DNA of 64,000 nucleotides, taken from assembly GCF_029227915.1 (NCBI RefSeq), contig NC_079875.1:20207001-20271000 (forward strand). The letters are read 5' to 3'. A program made the position numbers and the translations under genes. A model generated the notes under the pieces. That model did not search any database. It was given only the letters and a program-made list of their open reading frames with translations, and was not told the DNA's origin. How positions within the stretch are numbered: the first letter of the stretch is position 1; every line of letters starts with the position of its first letter. This DNA comes from Hydractinia symbiolongicarpus. Its lineage: Eukaryota; Cnidaria; Hydrozoa; Anthoathecata; Hydractiniidae. Shown here piece by piece: positions 1 through 11,299 of this stretch.

Positions 1-598
1 GTAACTAAAAAAACTCTTGTTGTTTCTATCTGCAAACACTGAATATTGATCATTAATAGAGAGGGTTGGAGTAAGGTGCTACTTGGGAAGGGGGTGCAGT
101 AGGGAGGCCATTAAAGAGCAACAATGACTGCAAAAAACAAAATACAATATTAAAGTTGCAAAAATTTCGTTAAAATTTAATGTTATGTGTTAATAGATTT
201 AGTATTAGTATTAATTAAAGTAATAATGTTAAGGTTACTGTAAAGGTAACAATTTTTTTTAGTTTTTTTGCAAATAATTTATGACATATAGAAGAAAAAT
301 TCCTTTCGAATGACATATTTTATATTCCATGAAAATATTTTTGGATCCATTCACACACCATATCTATCCCAAATATTTCACGGCAGGTCGTGTTTCATAA
401 TTCTTCATCTGCTGCTGGCTAGCTCATTCATATATTTTCTTCAAAATTAAACCATCTTTACCTGCTGGACAGTTATTCCTCCATCATATGATATATTTAT
501 TTTTCCTCCATCATATTATTTATATTTGCAACATTAATTTATTTTATGTGCTGTCTGTGACAGTTTCTTATTTATTTCAATACGCACTTAATGCTGGA

Positions 599-934
599 CA
601 TTCACGCTGCAGGTCAGGCTTGCTATCTCATATTATTATTTATACTTTTATACTATTGTTTTTTCTAATAACACTATTATGCTGGACATTTTATATTACA
701 AATGGTGCTAAGAAATCAAGAATCACTGTGAGCGACCCCTTGTTTTTTGTCTATTAATTTGCTAGTATCTGATGGATGCAAAAATTTAAGTTTAGGCACA
801 GATAAAAAATTTTTATATATATATATATCACGCTGTAGGTTAGGCTTGCTATCTCATTTATATTATTATTTATACTTTTATACTATTGTTTATACCAATG
901 ACACTATTATGCTGGACATTTTATATTACAAATC
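599..934. repeat. ~105-bp direct duplication, two copies 228 bp apart
   Basis: Positions 599-703 and 827-934 are near-identical (both run from a cacgctg(c/t)aggt(c/t)aggcttgct start to ctggacattttatattacaaat). A few substitutions and short indels separate them, so this is a fairly recent local duplication. Confidence 0.8.
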
Positions 935-1316
935 GTATCGTAGCTGTTATTTGAAACTCGACATATGGTACAAACCATCAGATCCCTTTTGACTTGTGAC
1001 AATTGTAATTAATTATACCAACAACAAACACACCTATGACGGTGGGAATTAGCTACTCCTGCTGGGCATCCAGTGCAAATGAAACTGTTTAGAAATAATT
1101 GCCCGAAACAGTTGCACCGGTATCAGGTGTTTTCTTATTCATTTTGTTGTTCTTTTCCTTTTTTCAAAAAACAGGTTGCATAAAGGTACACATGGCAAAA
1201 CTTTCGTTCGGAAATGGTTAGTCAAATATAAAAAATACAAAAAAACAGAAAAAACTATAAAATTTAAATAAATATCCTCTCTTTTTCATCTTCTTTTTCT
1301 AAAATGACAGATAATA

Positions 1317-1362
1317 ACTTATATATCTTATATATATATAAGATATATATATATATATATAA
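1317..1362. repeat. (TA)n microsatellite, palindromic
   Basis: An alternating AT tract broken by ctt and aag, which gives it an inverted-repeat character. Confidence 0.8.
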
Positions 1363-2467
1363 CAAAATCTAAGTTATAGTGGTATGCATATGTGATCTGA
1401 GATCGCTAAAACTTTGAAGCCACTTGATGTAGATAATTGTCCTAACAATAACATAATCAACATTTTAAAAACATCATTTTAACAAATAAACATGTGAAAA
1501 TCTGTGTATTTATGCGTCTATGTGCCATGCGTTCGGAAATCTGAATATTATTATTGTCTTGTAACCCTGACTTCTGTCTATTAATAATTCTGAACGCGTG
1601 CACGCATATTCAGCATAAAGAAAAAGTTTGCACTTCTATCATTTTTCTGATACTCAGTTCACACATTTTCTTAACACCTACAAAAATCTATAAAAACGAA
1701 TATCTTGTTATTAAATTTTCGTATATATGCCTTCACGTTTGTGGTCTCTTTTTCTAAAAGCTTCTTATTGGCTTATTCAAATTTTCGGTAATGGAAAGGG
1801 GAATAAATTATGTACAAAAGGTTACCGATTTTTTTTGTATAAATTAGTTATAAGCGACTTATGACATCAAAAAGAAAAAAATATGCATTTTTTGGAAAAT
1901 TATATATAATTACAAATAATTTCATAAACGTCGTTATTAGAAAAAAAATCGGGAACCTTTTTGAATTCAATTTATGCTAAATGTATTGATGCAAAAAAGA
2001 AGCAATTTTAAAATGTACGGTGAAAAAAAATGGTGTTTATTTAATTATAATTTCTTTTTGGAAAATCAACATCTCACGAAAATAACCCCATCAAATAAGT
2101 CTTTCATCAAGCCTTCAAAAACAAAAAAAAAAAAAAACAAAAAAATAAGAAAAAATATAAAAGTATTGATAAATTATAAGGGTTTTTCTGAGACTACTCA
2201 TTAGGTAAGTTTTTTCCTTTACAGTAACCTTAAGTATTAAAAAAGAAAAAAAAGGTAGAAATTTTTTATTTAGAATTTTAACTTTTATGCACCTTATAAA
2301 AACATAAGACGCACACACCTTTAAATGGGGAAAACACATTTTCGCGCATCATGTTTATTGCAAATATTGGGTAAATTAAGATATTAAAAGAACAGACATT
2401 ATTCACCTGAACTTTTTTGATACTGGCGTCTTTACATTCTCAATGACTGAAAAAGAAAAGCGAAATA

Positions 2468-3113
2468 TATATATACTAGTCGATAAGGCCCGTGGAGAAA
2501 TCGACCTAAGCAGAAGGACAATGGAAAAATAGGTTGTTTTAGATGTTTTATTGATGTCAGCAGTGCAGATCCAAAAACTGAAAATTTTTTTAAACGGCTT
2601 TAAAATTTTTCAGACGTCAGCAAAGACCTGCCACAACACAAATTTTCTTAAAAAACAAATTGTGTACCTGTTACCTTCATTGTATAGATCTTGAAACAAA
2701 AATGTATAGGATTATGTATCTTTGACATACGGATGCAGAGATATTGGGGTTTAAATGTTTTTTGATGACTTCATCAACACGTCCATTCCGAAACGGATTC
2801 TGGAACCCAGGTTTGGAAAACTTAACCAAATTGGTCCCAGGTGGTCCCTAGTTACCCACTTAGTGAAAAAAGACTGACGTCACCACCTCGTTTCCAAGTT
2901 ATTTTGCCTCAAAGTTTAAGTGCACCGTAATGGGTTCATTAATTTAAATCAAGATATTGACGCTAAAGTAGTGACATTGACGTCGGGCCGTGACGTCAGA
3001 AAATTTAGCATTTATGACAAACCTTTTTCGGCTACATAAAAGGAAAATGAACACATCCGCTTTGCCTGTGACAGACAGACACACACACTCTCCGTATTAT
3101 TATGGGGATATAA
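2468..3113 (+). repeat. Dispersed repeat family A, full-looking copy
   Basis: It begins in a TA tract with actagtcgataaggcccgtgg and ends with a (gaca)n-like tract, then cgtattattatgggg. Related copies lie at 42233-42745 (opposite strand) and 59990-60600. The family carries several TGACGTCA-like palindromes. No coding sequence; class unknown, probably a non-autonomous element. Confidence 0.7.
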
Positions 3114-3216
3114 AAAAAACTTATTCCTAAGGTCCTCAATGGCACTATTAACCTTTTCAAAAGGTCTTAAATCTGAGATCATGTCTTTAATTAACTCTAT
3201 TCTGACAACAACATAC

Positions 3217-5653
3217 CTGTATCATGTAACGTGTTTAAATTATCCGTTACGTCACCGCTTTTATTTTCTTTATTTTCAATGTCAACACTATGCGGTGTCT
3301 TCTTTCTGTCCACGTCTTTAAAATCTGCTGGCAAATTCAAAACAACTTCGCCATTCCATTTGTGGGAGCTTTTAGTAAAGGTTTTACCATTAGTCTGTTT
3401 CTTCTTTAGAACAGACTGGGCAGTAAGCACATGCTTAATTGGGTCTTCCGATAAAAAGACAATATCAGTGTTTGTGGTAGACGCAGGGTTTAACTTTACA
3501 TTACTTTTTTTACCATTACTTTTTTCAACTTTTTCTATCTCCTCAGGTTCTGCCCTACTTTGCACATTCTTGCTTTTCTCTTTAATAGAGGATTTGTTAC
3601 CCTTGTTAAATGATTTACGACTGCTTTGGTATGCCAGATGCTTTCGTTTGCTCTTTCCTTTTTTAATATTTTTCTGGGTTGTCGAGGTAACACTGAGACT
3701 ACATCTCTGTCGATTCTTTTTTAGAAGGCTGTGGTTACCTAGCGATTTACGTTTTCTAAAGCGAAGACCAGCTCGTCGGGACGGTTCACTACTTGAAACA
3801 GTGTTCGGGAAGTCTTGTTTAGCTCCTTGAATTGGCGGCATTACATCTACATCGTCTACGAAATATAACTTTGCCCCTGACCCATGGATGTTTCGCATTG
3901 TTTCGACAGAATTTTCGTCTGTTTCCATAACAACAGATAGACGAAACGGGACTAAAATATCGCTCTCTGGGTTATTAGGGCTTACCTCAAGAACACTTCT
4001 ATCTTTTATTTGTACATCTGAAGAGACACCACCTTTTCTTGTGGATCGAGACGTCTTCTTTTTATCTTCATTTACAATAAAAGAATTGTTGACGATAATA
4101 CTCTCTTCAACTGCAGTTTCTAGTGGTTTTTTATTTAAACGCGACCGCGTCAATCGCGTTTTTAAGTCTCTAGTAGAGGGCTGCAACGCATCCTTTTTCG
4201 GTTTGTTATGCTGTCGTTTCAACTGCCTACTCTGTTTCTGTTCTACTGAACTTTCTAATGTTGGTATGACGCCTTTGTCAACAAAGGTCGCTTCGACATT
4301 ATCCGAAGACTTTTCTAATTGACAATTTGATCTCAAGTTGCGTTTTACCTGACGCAAAGTGGTCTTGTTTTTGCTGTCCGTGTTTCTAGTAGCTACACTT
4401 GCAGATGTCTTTTCGTTTAATGGTAGCCGAGTTTGCACTTCGGAGGAAGATAGATCTTTGTTCAGCTGTTCCGCTTTCGCAACCAGAGGATTGCATGTTT
4501 TGGACGTTTTCGTAACACGTCTTGACTTCAATTTTCTTTCTAAGATGTTAGCATTATTAGCGGTATTGTTGGTGATGTTTTCGGAAAAAATCGATTGCTG
4601 TTGCTGTTGTTGTTCCGGCAGTGGCTGTTGTTGTTTCAGTTGTTTCCAATGTTGTTTTGATTGTCTTTGTTCTCCATTTGGTTGCTTTTGTTTCGTCTTT
4701 TGCTGTTGAGGAAGTGGTTGTTTCTGATCTTGATATTTTTGTTTTCTACGAACACAAGAACGAGTAGGGCGACCTCCTTTCTGCACTATTTCAATAACAT
4801 CAGCCTTGTCAGTTTTAGACTCATCATCTTCTGAATGCTGTTCAGTTTTATCTAATAATTCTGAAACAGATTTCACTTTATCCTGCTTTCCAAGCAACGT
4901 TTTTATTAACAAACTCTGCTCTATGGACCTTTTACGGTGCAATGTCCTGTTACTAAAAGTCCGCTCTCTTTGTTTCAAAACGCATATACAATTCTGACAT
5001 AGTACGTCTTCTACACCAAGAGACTCAACCCTTCCTGACATTTCTCTGCTACATTCTGCACATTCTCTTGAATCTTCTGCGTCTTCAGCACTCAAAGTGA
5101 ACCCCTCTCGCGTTACGCTGATGTTTTCCTTCAACCCGTTGACGTTAACCTGTATCGAAACTCTCCTGTTCCTTTTATTTTTCATGAGAGTCGACAACGA
5201 AATCACATTATTTGAATTGATGTCTACTTCTTCAAATGATGATGGCGACCCTTTCATGGTTTGGACGTCAATTTTATTCAACGCAGCCGACCTTTTTATT
5301 TGATAAATTTTGCTTTGCTTTTCTGTTGCAGGATTGCGCAACGACTGTCGCTTGGTTTGGTGGCTGTGAAACGTGTACTTACAGTCTACCATAAATTTCC
5401 GTCGTTCTTTATACGACGTCGGCATTGCTATGCGCATCCGCTTTTTCTTTCTTTTTGGTTTCACGGGCGTCTTCCTTCTTCGACGTTCAATTTTTGCGTC
5501 CTGCTTAAGGCTCTTTAAACCATCATCTTCATTGTTAATCGGATTCACATCGGAAAGCACTTCAACTACAGACCCCTCCCTTGCTGGAGAAATGTGAAAA
5601 TCAATATCACCAGATCCGTTTCGCAACTTTGCTAAGGATTGGCTTCGTTGTTC
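3217..5653 (-). CDS. Large exon of a basic, Gln-rich, probably nuclear protein
   Basis: An open frame of about 810 codons without introns. The acceptor at its 5' side (minus strand) is a poly-T run followed by CTTAG at 5654-5660. At the 3' side CATGATACAG/GTATGT gives a donor after 3217, so the last six codons of the frame to 3197 are probably intronic. Counting from the leucine codon at 5626: an Arg/Lys cluster at residues 48-66 looks like a nuclear localisation signal; RRVSIQV at 154-160 resembles a PP1-docking motif; Cys189, Cys192, Cys210 and Cys213 form a CX2C-X17-CX2C pair that may bind zinc; KGGRPTRS near 283 resembles an AT-hook; residues 299-344 are Gln-rich; the rest is basic and disordered. 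I recognise no family. It joins the upstream exon at 5823 in phase 0. Confidence 0.75.
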
Positions 5654-5822
5654 CTAAGACAAAAAAAAACTTTCGCAACAAAGAAAGGACAGTCGAAACG
5701 AAATTAAAAAAATATATACGCAGAAAAAGTGCCACATGACCCTGTAGGACACAAATGAAATTAAAAGGGTGCAACATTGTTCGAGACGGCATATAAATTA
5801 ATTATAAAACAGGCAAACATAC

Positions 5823-6182
5823 TTCCATATCTTGATACTTGTCAGCAATGTCAAGTGCTTCGATGTGTCCGCCAACAGCATCATTTGCTATAACGCTGTC
5901 AACAACATCATCCGTTGCTACAACGTTGTCAACATCATTTGTTTCATAAGGAGCTTTAGTGGTAACAACAGCCTGCGCTGTCAACATATCCTCTCCCGAA
6001 ATTTCTAATGGTGCAGTGGAATCAACAATTTCAGCTGGTTCGAAATTCACGTTACCAAACGTTTTACAATCACCCTGCTCGTTCAGTTCGTTGTAACGTT
6101 GTTCAGCCTGCTCTAATAATTTCACATTGAATTTCTGTACAGCTGTGTTACTTCGCAACTGTCTTTGAGGAAAGGGTACGTT
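5823..6182 (-). CDS. Upstream exon of the same minus-strand gene
   Basis: An exon of 360 bp with acceptor TTTATTTCTAG just above 6182 and donor GGAA/GTATGT at 5822-5817. Both ends are phase 0, so it splices cleanly through a 169-bp intron to the exon at 5653. It starts NVPFPQRQLRSN, then has a short helical stretch (LLEQAEQRYNELNEQ), then an acidic Val/Asp-rich tail. No known domain. The decayed BEL/Pao element starts only some 20-30 bp upstream of this exon's acceptor, so that element sits in the preceding intron. Confidence 0.7.
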
Positions 6183-6199
6183 CTAGAAATAAATATTAT

Positions 6200-6307
6200 G
6201 TTAGCAGTAGCTACCTGAAAAATCAATTAAATAGCCAGAAGACTGTGTCGCATAAGATCACGTAACTTTAAGAGTCCACAATAAAATACCGAACATAATA
6301 TTTAACA
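6200..6307 (-). repeat. 3' LTR of the BEL/Pao remnant
   Basis: Read on the minus strand it starts TGTTAAATATTATGTTCGGT, directly after the purine tract. The left edge is approximate. It aligns with 8515-8650 with many substitutions and gaps. Confidence 0.65.
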
Positions 6308-6317
6308 CTCTCCCACC
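6308..6317 (-). other. Polypurine tract of the BEL/Pao remnant
   Basis: Minus strand GGTGGGAGAG immediately precedes the TG start of the 3' LTR, where plus-strand DNA priming is expected. Confidence 0.6.
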
Positions 6318-6397
6318 AAATTTTTACAGGGATAATATTTAAAAACTTAAATATCAAACATTAAAAATATGCAAAAAATTTAAGTAGCAGACTTTCT

Positions 6398-6780
6398 TCA
6401 TAGTTCTCCTAATTCAGCAGCTTCCCTTTGAGATCGCGAGTTTGTCTTCTTGAGGTTGTCATTCATTTTCGCATTTTTAATGTATACAATTAGAAGAATT
6501 TTGTTTACTTGTCTTCTTAAAGTCAAGGTTCGGGTTTGTACCAAGGCTTCTCTCACTTGATCATCACGTCCTTTATAGAACTCGGTTACAACCAATATCT
6601 TTGTCTAAATTCCCATAGAGTTTGTTTATGAGTGGAATGCTTTAAGTCCACGTGTCTATCGGTGACAAACAGTGGTGTAAGCGGGTGCGATTGGTCAAAC
6701 ATCGATTTCTTTGTTCGGCTCAGTAATAGTGCATTTGTTATTCTACCTCGGCATCTATTATACCACGTTGGTCTTTTCAA
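6398..6780 (-). pseudogene. BEL/Pao integrase fragments (N-terminal and C-terminal pieces fused)
   Basis: The first frame (6780-6586) carries the pre-integrase pattern of BEL/Pao pol: HPLTPLFVTDRHVDLKHS, then TLWEFRQRYWL. The second frame (6595-6398) carries the end of pol: VTEFYKGRDDQVREALVQT, then LRRQVNKI. The DDE core that should separate them is absent, so an internal deletion joined the two pieces with a frame change. Assignment rests on pattern recognition of the Pao family. Confidence 0.65.
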
Positions 6781-7271
6781 ACAGAAAAATCTAACTTGTT
6801 TATATTAGTAGGGTTTGGATACAACGTTGATTAGCTTTAATCATCATCTCCTTCGCAGAGGTCAATTAAAGTGGTTGCAAGTTGTTTCAAATTGTTTACA
6901 AAGCGGTTGATCCATGCCGTGATTCTAACAACTCTATAGTTACTTATTTTTGAAACATCATTGAAATTGGGCAATTCAATAGAATTACTTAACAAGGTTG
7001 CAGGTTGCCTTTTGATCTCTTGAGAGATGATGGTATGACTTTATGTTCGTCAATTGAATAATTTACATAAAAGAGAAACTTAGGACCTGTCCACCAAAGT
7101 TTGCTATATAATAAATTGAGTTAGGTGATTTCTTTTACAGTTTTTGAATAAGCTGGATTTAGACTCACATTTTTTTATTCTCTTTCGTTCGGTTTTCCTT
7201 GAAACAATTTCTCCAAATTATCAACCAATTTTAAAAGGCAATGTTTGTTGAACTTTAAATTGTCTGGCAAA

Positions 7272-7508
7272 TTAGGATAGTTTTTTTTTAAACAGTAGCA
7301 AAACTTTGTATCTGTTTTCAATAGCTTTAGAAATAGTGTCCACAAATTCATCATAGTAAGATTTTTCGTGTTTTACAATACCTATACTTTTTAATTCACA
7401 AAACTTTTGTAATTTATTTTCGAGAGATTGAACTCCATTATTTACATTACACTCAATATGTAGAATGTGTACTAGTTTGTTGGCGCTGTCTGGATCAATT
7501 AGTACCAA
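7272..7508 (-). pseudogene. BEL/Pao pol fragment before the RT domain
   Basis: A 78-codon frame holding LQKFCELKSIGIVKHE, then a short gap and FVDTISKAIENRYKVLL. This matches the pattern (L.+FWE.+SIGI ... F...I.....RY.V.LP) that opens the RT region of BEL/Pao polyproteins. It stops in a lysine-rich tail and is flanked by stops in all frames. Confidence 0.6.
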
Positions 7509-7867
7509 ACCTTCCCCCGTCTCGATAACAACTTCTCCCTACGGTGAACATTTTACGTTTCCACCTTTATATGGGTCTTTGCGGTTTCTAGTAACAGCAT
7601 TGATTGGTACTACACAATTTTCTTGAGCTCCAATTTTATCGTAAAATTAAGTTGAGGAGCCTGGACAAATCCTAAACCTTTTCCTCCAAGTTCCTACTAA
7701 CACTTAACTCAAAGTCAATTGAAAGTCTCTCCATAATAATCATTGATAATAACAAACCAAAACTTCTTCCATCGTTCCCTAAACTTTCCAGAGGTCAAAC
7801 GTGTTATTTCACGTCATCATATAGTTTGCAAATTTCTTAAACCATCTCTATCGTTTCAAATCTTCCT

Positions 7868-8480
7868 TTATTTAGCCAACACGTTCAAGTACGTGTTTAT
7901 TATCATCTGGGTGTTTCCGTATTTTTCTTTAATAAGCTTGATCACATTTCTATAATTTTCACTTGTTAGAGGTGAACCAGAGTTAAGAACGTAAATAATT
8001 AAACTTTTCCATGTTGCTGATTTGTGTAGATAAAATGTGCTGCTGCATAAAAGGAGTCCATAAAAGTTTCCATTTAGTAAAATCTCCCATGAATTTAACA
8101 ATTCAGAATTTCGGTAAACCAAGGAGGTTTAGGTAAACCTACATGGTTGATATCAGTTACTTAGTGCTCTTCTTTTCAATACTTTCACTTGCCTTCTTGG
8201 TTACCTTTTTATCTTCTTGCTTTTGTTCCAAGCTCAACGCATAACAATTGTCTAATTCTCTAACTGCTTGAGTTTCGTTGGTTAGTTCTTCACTGATTTA
8301 TTTGTAGAGTGATATAACTTGTGTTAATTTCCTAGTAAAAATTTCTCCAGAGATAATTAAATCTTCTTCATTTCCGTCAAGGTATTGTAACTTCATTCAT
8401 AGACACGATATATTTTATGCTGTTTAACATAACATGACGTTTCCTTGCTAGCTTTTTAAAATCAACCATTTTTACTTTCA
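7868..8480 (-). pseudogene. BEL/Pao gag remnant
   Basis: A Met at about 8469 opens MVDFKKLARKRHVMLNSI, the usual BEL/Pao gag start, followed by a frameshift, a piece reading DLIISGEIFTRKLTQVISLY, and a lysine-rich coiled coil. The frame at 8122-7868 ends with GSPLTSENYRNVIKLIKEKYG and II-rich sequence, the gag (DUF1759-type) signature. Several frameshifts and stops make it non-functional. Confidence 0.65.
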
Positions 8481-8514
8481 AAAAAAAAAACACTGTAGAA
8501 TTTCCACCTAACCA

Positions 8515-8650
8515 GCCTGGTGGACCATAAAAAATTAATTAGACTGCCAGAGGACTGTATTAGACAATGAGGGAAAATAACAATTTACTGTATAAAAATA
8601 AGATCATGTCACCTTAAGAGTCTGATAAAATACCGAACATAATATTTAAA
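8515..8650 (-). repeat. 5' LTR of the BEL/Pao remnant
   Basis: It shares attaattagactgccagagg, the gatca(t/c)gt block and the ataccgaacataatattta block with 6200-6307. Edges are approximate. Confidence 0.6.
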
Positions 8651-8922
8651 GGGGAGTCAAAAATTATATTTTCATAATCAATAGTCAATAAAAAAAAAGA
8701 GATACCATAATTCTTTTCAAGTGAAACCCTCTTTTTTAGGAATTAATCTGTGTTAAACAAGCGTAAAAACACCTCCGTATATTGACCCCTTTACATTTTT
8801 ACGAAGGCTGGATTGAGTTTGAATTATGACGTTTTATAGTTCAAAAAGCGAAGTTCGGTGTTGGGGATTAGGTGTAATCACATAAAGAAGTGTTTTGTCT
8901 ATACATTATTATTATTTTAATA

Positions 8923-9216
8923 TGCCAAACTGCTGCCATCGGCTGTACAAATCCAAGTAGCGATAATAAAAAGACAGAAAAGGATAAGGGGAGCGAGGTA
9001 AATAAGGAGGCAGAGAACGAAAAGCTAACAACGAAAGACGAAGATAATAATGAGTGAAAAAATCGGGTAGTCTCTTATAAGATTACCAGTGCGAAAAAAT
9101 AAAGAGATTCGAAAAAAATGGCTACATAATATAAAGAGAAGTGGTACCTTGCCGAAAGACTCTGGATTATATATTTGTTCTCCACATTTTAAACCAGAAT
9201 GCTTCGAAGTTTTGTT
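8923..9216 (+). pseudogene. THAP-type zinc-finger remnant
   Basis: The C2CH pattern of THAP domains is visible in pieces: MPNC and AAIGCTNPSS around 8923-8965 (offset by one base), then RLPVRKNKEIRKKWLHNIKR at about 9083-9142, and ICSPHF near 9175-9192. All four zinc ligands (C-X4-C ... C-X2-H) can be placed. A lysine/glutamate-rich stretch, a stop and a frame change interrupt them. THAP domains bind DNA sequence-specifically. Confidence is high for the family and low for function. Confidence 0.6.
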
Positions 9217-9647
9217 AGCTATGTTTGTTAGCTATGTTTCACCAAGCTGCAAAACATTTGTCTTTCTCGTATTTAGAAAAATTCAACACAATTTCATTTA
9301 TTATAGCCATTTCCAAAACAAAACCATGTCAAAAATTATTATATTTCCTTCCCATGTTCGCATTTTCTTTCCCTAGCGCTGAATGTTTTTTTTTAACATT
9401 TTAAATTTTTTTAAGAACATGTGCTTTCGTAAGACGGGTGTAATAAATTTTTTGGGTCTTGTCTTCTACCGAGTGCATTGCATCGCCAATTAAATTATTG
9501 AGGGCAGACAGTGCAGTGGTTAGTACTGGTTTACAAAGACAAACAATTCCAAAAATTTCGGCTTCAGTTATACATTGTTTTTCTAAAAAGAAAAACCCTT
9601 AAAAATAACCCCTGTCTCAAGCGTTGATTTTTAAGCACACTTTCTTA

Positions 9648-9789
9648 AGGGGGATTTTCACGAAGCGAATTGAACAGCGAATTGTATCTGAGTATGCGCA
9701 GCTGGATGCAAAATCAAAACAAACAAAACTGCGCATGCTCAGATACAATTCGCCGTCGAATTCGCTGTTCAATTCGTGAAAATCCCCCT
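9648..9789. mobile_element. 142-bp hairpin MITE, TSD TTA
   Basis: AGGGGGATTTTCACGAA at the left is the reverse complement of the right end, and the match continues for about 55 bp per arm apart from a few indels; the loop is about 27 bp. It is flanked by TTA at 9645-9647 and 9790-9792. A GGGG...CCCC terminus with a TTA duplication is typical of PIF/Harbinger-related MITEs. Confidence 0.85.
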
Positions 9790-10089
9790 TTATTCGATTT
9801 GTAAAGCTGAATAGAATAAAACAACCACAGTTGTGTTTTTTGGTGATGTTGTTTTAGCAGTAGCAAATAATACTTAATAAAATATATGTGAAGGAGAGTT
9901 GAATGATTTGGAGATGAAACTCGTGTTAGGCAAAATACTTTGAGAGAAGTTTTGAGTCAGTTGTCATGCTCGTAGGCACATTTTTTTATTAACGGGAAGA
10001 CTAATATTTAAAGGAAATATGTAGAGTTTTGTTATGGTTTTAAACACGAAAAAGAAAATTATGCCTGGCTAATTTTTTGTTTATTTTAC

Positions 10090-10348
10090 CTTCGGAATGA
10101 TTGTCAGGAATTTCATTTGTATCCCTGCAACACAAGCCTTTCACTGTACGACGCCATCGCTTTACAGTGACCACCGCATTGGTAGCAGATAATGTTGCCG
10201 ATCCTAGAAACTTCTTCGTCTTCTTCATCATCACTTTCGGAACTACACGTTCGTAATTTATTCAGTTCTTCCAAAGAAAATTCTGGTTCGAAATTTAAGG
10301 GACTAAGAGTAGATAAATCAGGTATGTCATCATTCAAAGCTTGAATGG
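10090..10348 (-). pseudogene. P2X7 C-terminal-like domain exon
   Basis: An acceptor (TAATTTGCAG) at 10349 and a donor (CCGAAG/GTAAAA) at 10089 bound this segment. It encodes an acidic run (SSESDDEEDEE), then SRIGN..CYQCGGHCKAM, then after a frame change ERLCCRDTNEIPDN. The pattern R.GN..WC.CG.C..M ... E..CC.E is the cysteine-rich cytoplasmic domain of P2X7 and of many stand-alone invertebrate proteins. The frame change near 10150 indicates decay or a sequencing error. Confidence 0.55.
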
Positions 10349-10559
10349 CTGCAAATTAGATCCATTGCTTACAAATTGAAACTGTATTTTCAAAAAAGTA
10401 ATTTGGTACAGATTTGAAAAGAAGTATAGCTAGAAAAAAGTAGATTCTTTTAGCAAACTTTGTAGCCTGTGTTGTAACTCTTTCACGGGATGCAATGTTT
10501 TGAACTAAGAAACGTCATAATTGAGTTAGAACCCAGCTTTTTTGTTTTTGGACCTCCAC

Positions 10560-11047
10560 TGAGTTCTCCCAAGAAAATCTTAAAGAAATAAAAAAAATGA
10601 TAGCAAGAGGCTACCAATGAGTGCTAGAAACAAATAAAGGATTTACGACAAGGATTGCAAACACAGAGCCCCTATCCACTGGCATTGATAGTGCCGGTGG
10701 TAATCAAACAAAATCAAGTAATGAAATGTTATCTGACCATGATCCAACTGCAAATATTAATAGTGTTGACAGTAGTGAATATGATCCAGCAGATGATAAT
10801 AATTAACTCGTCATCAAGTGATCAGTCGGTCTCAGAAAATTCACGCATTGTTACTTTCACACCGAAAGCTACATCAGCAGTACCAAAACTTATTGATAAT
10901 AAAAGAAAACAACTTGAAAGAAAGTTGTCATCAGCTCAGTGTGATACGCTACTGTTGAGAGAAGCCAAAGAAGAAAGATCTGATCGTAAAGAGCTCCATG
11001 AGAAGATTAAAAATTCTAATGAGTGCTTTACAGCTGCACTAAAATAA
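10560..11047 (+). pseudogene. Myb/SANT-like transposon accessory protein, C-terminal remnant
   Basis: The segment reads SQENLKEIKKMIARG, a stop, a Ser/Asp-rich linker, then in a second frame SAVPKLIDNKRKQLERKLSS and LLLREAKEERSDRKELHEKI to a stop at 11047. The R+...LE++LSA.Q.D.LLL.EAKED...RK+L tail is common in Myb-like proteins that accompany DNA transposons. One frameshift and one stop are present, and the Myb domain itself is missing upstream. Confidence 0.45.
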
Positions 11048-11299
11048 TATAAGTCAGGCTATGGTAGACGTCACAATTTTCACCATATAAATCCAAATTG
11101 TAATGTCGTCTCAAGCAACGCAACCCAAAACAACAACATAAGTCCTACCGATCTCAGTGGCAGCGGTTATTATCAATCATGAATGAGGGGATGATACGAA
11201 AATAAAACAATGTATGTGTATATATATATATATAGTTAAGACAGTGTTTCAGAAACAATTACATTGATGCAAGTTTATGTTCACGGACAATATATATAC

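Larger units (their letters stand above)
1..2467. other. AT-rich spacer, no convincing gene
   Basis: Very AT-rich sequence with homopolymer runs. Reading frames here are short, low in complexity and without recognisable motifs. The only structure I see is a local direct duplication and a TA microsatellite, listed separately. It could be intron or 3' flank of the minus-strand gene that begins at 3217, because that exon ends in a splice donor pointing this way, but I found no convincing further exon. Confidence 0.5.
6200..8650 (-). mobile_element. Decayed BEL/Pao LTR retrotransposon
   Basis: Two diverged LTRs (about 6200-6307 and 8515-8650) share an ordered set of blocks, including ataaaataccgaacataata. 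Between them, in minus-strand order, are the BEL-type gag start (8480), gag C-terminal sequence (8122-7868), a Pao-type RT-proximal segment (7508-7272) and integrase N- and C-terminal pieces (6780-6398). A purine tract abuts the 3' LTR. The interior is about 2.2 kb against 5-6 kb in intact elements, so most of RT, RNase H and the integrase core has been deleted. Confidence 0.8.
8804..10541. mobile_element. DNA transposon remnant with TIRs, THAP and P2X7-like segments
   Basis: 8804-8846 and 10498-10541 are inverted copies of about 43 bp (ttttgaact, then aacgtcataatt, ending in a CCAG/CTGG box), at roughly 75% identity. Between them lie a THAP-type domain on the plus strand, a P2X7 C-terminal-like exon on the minus strand, and a nested 142-bp MITE. 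I found no clean target duplication. The superfamily is uncertain; THAP domains are typical of P-element transposases and their relatives. Confidence 0.5.

Noticed and set aside
3231-5597. Plus-strand open frames of 60-200 codons opposite the large exon
   Set aside because: They are antisense shadows of the minus-strand coding exon, rich in Cys/Ser/Leu as expected from complementing Lys/Arg/Gln codons.
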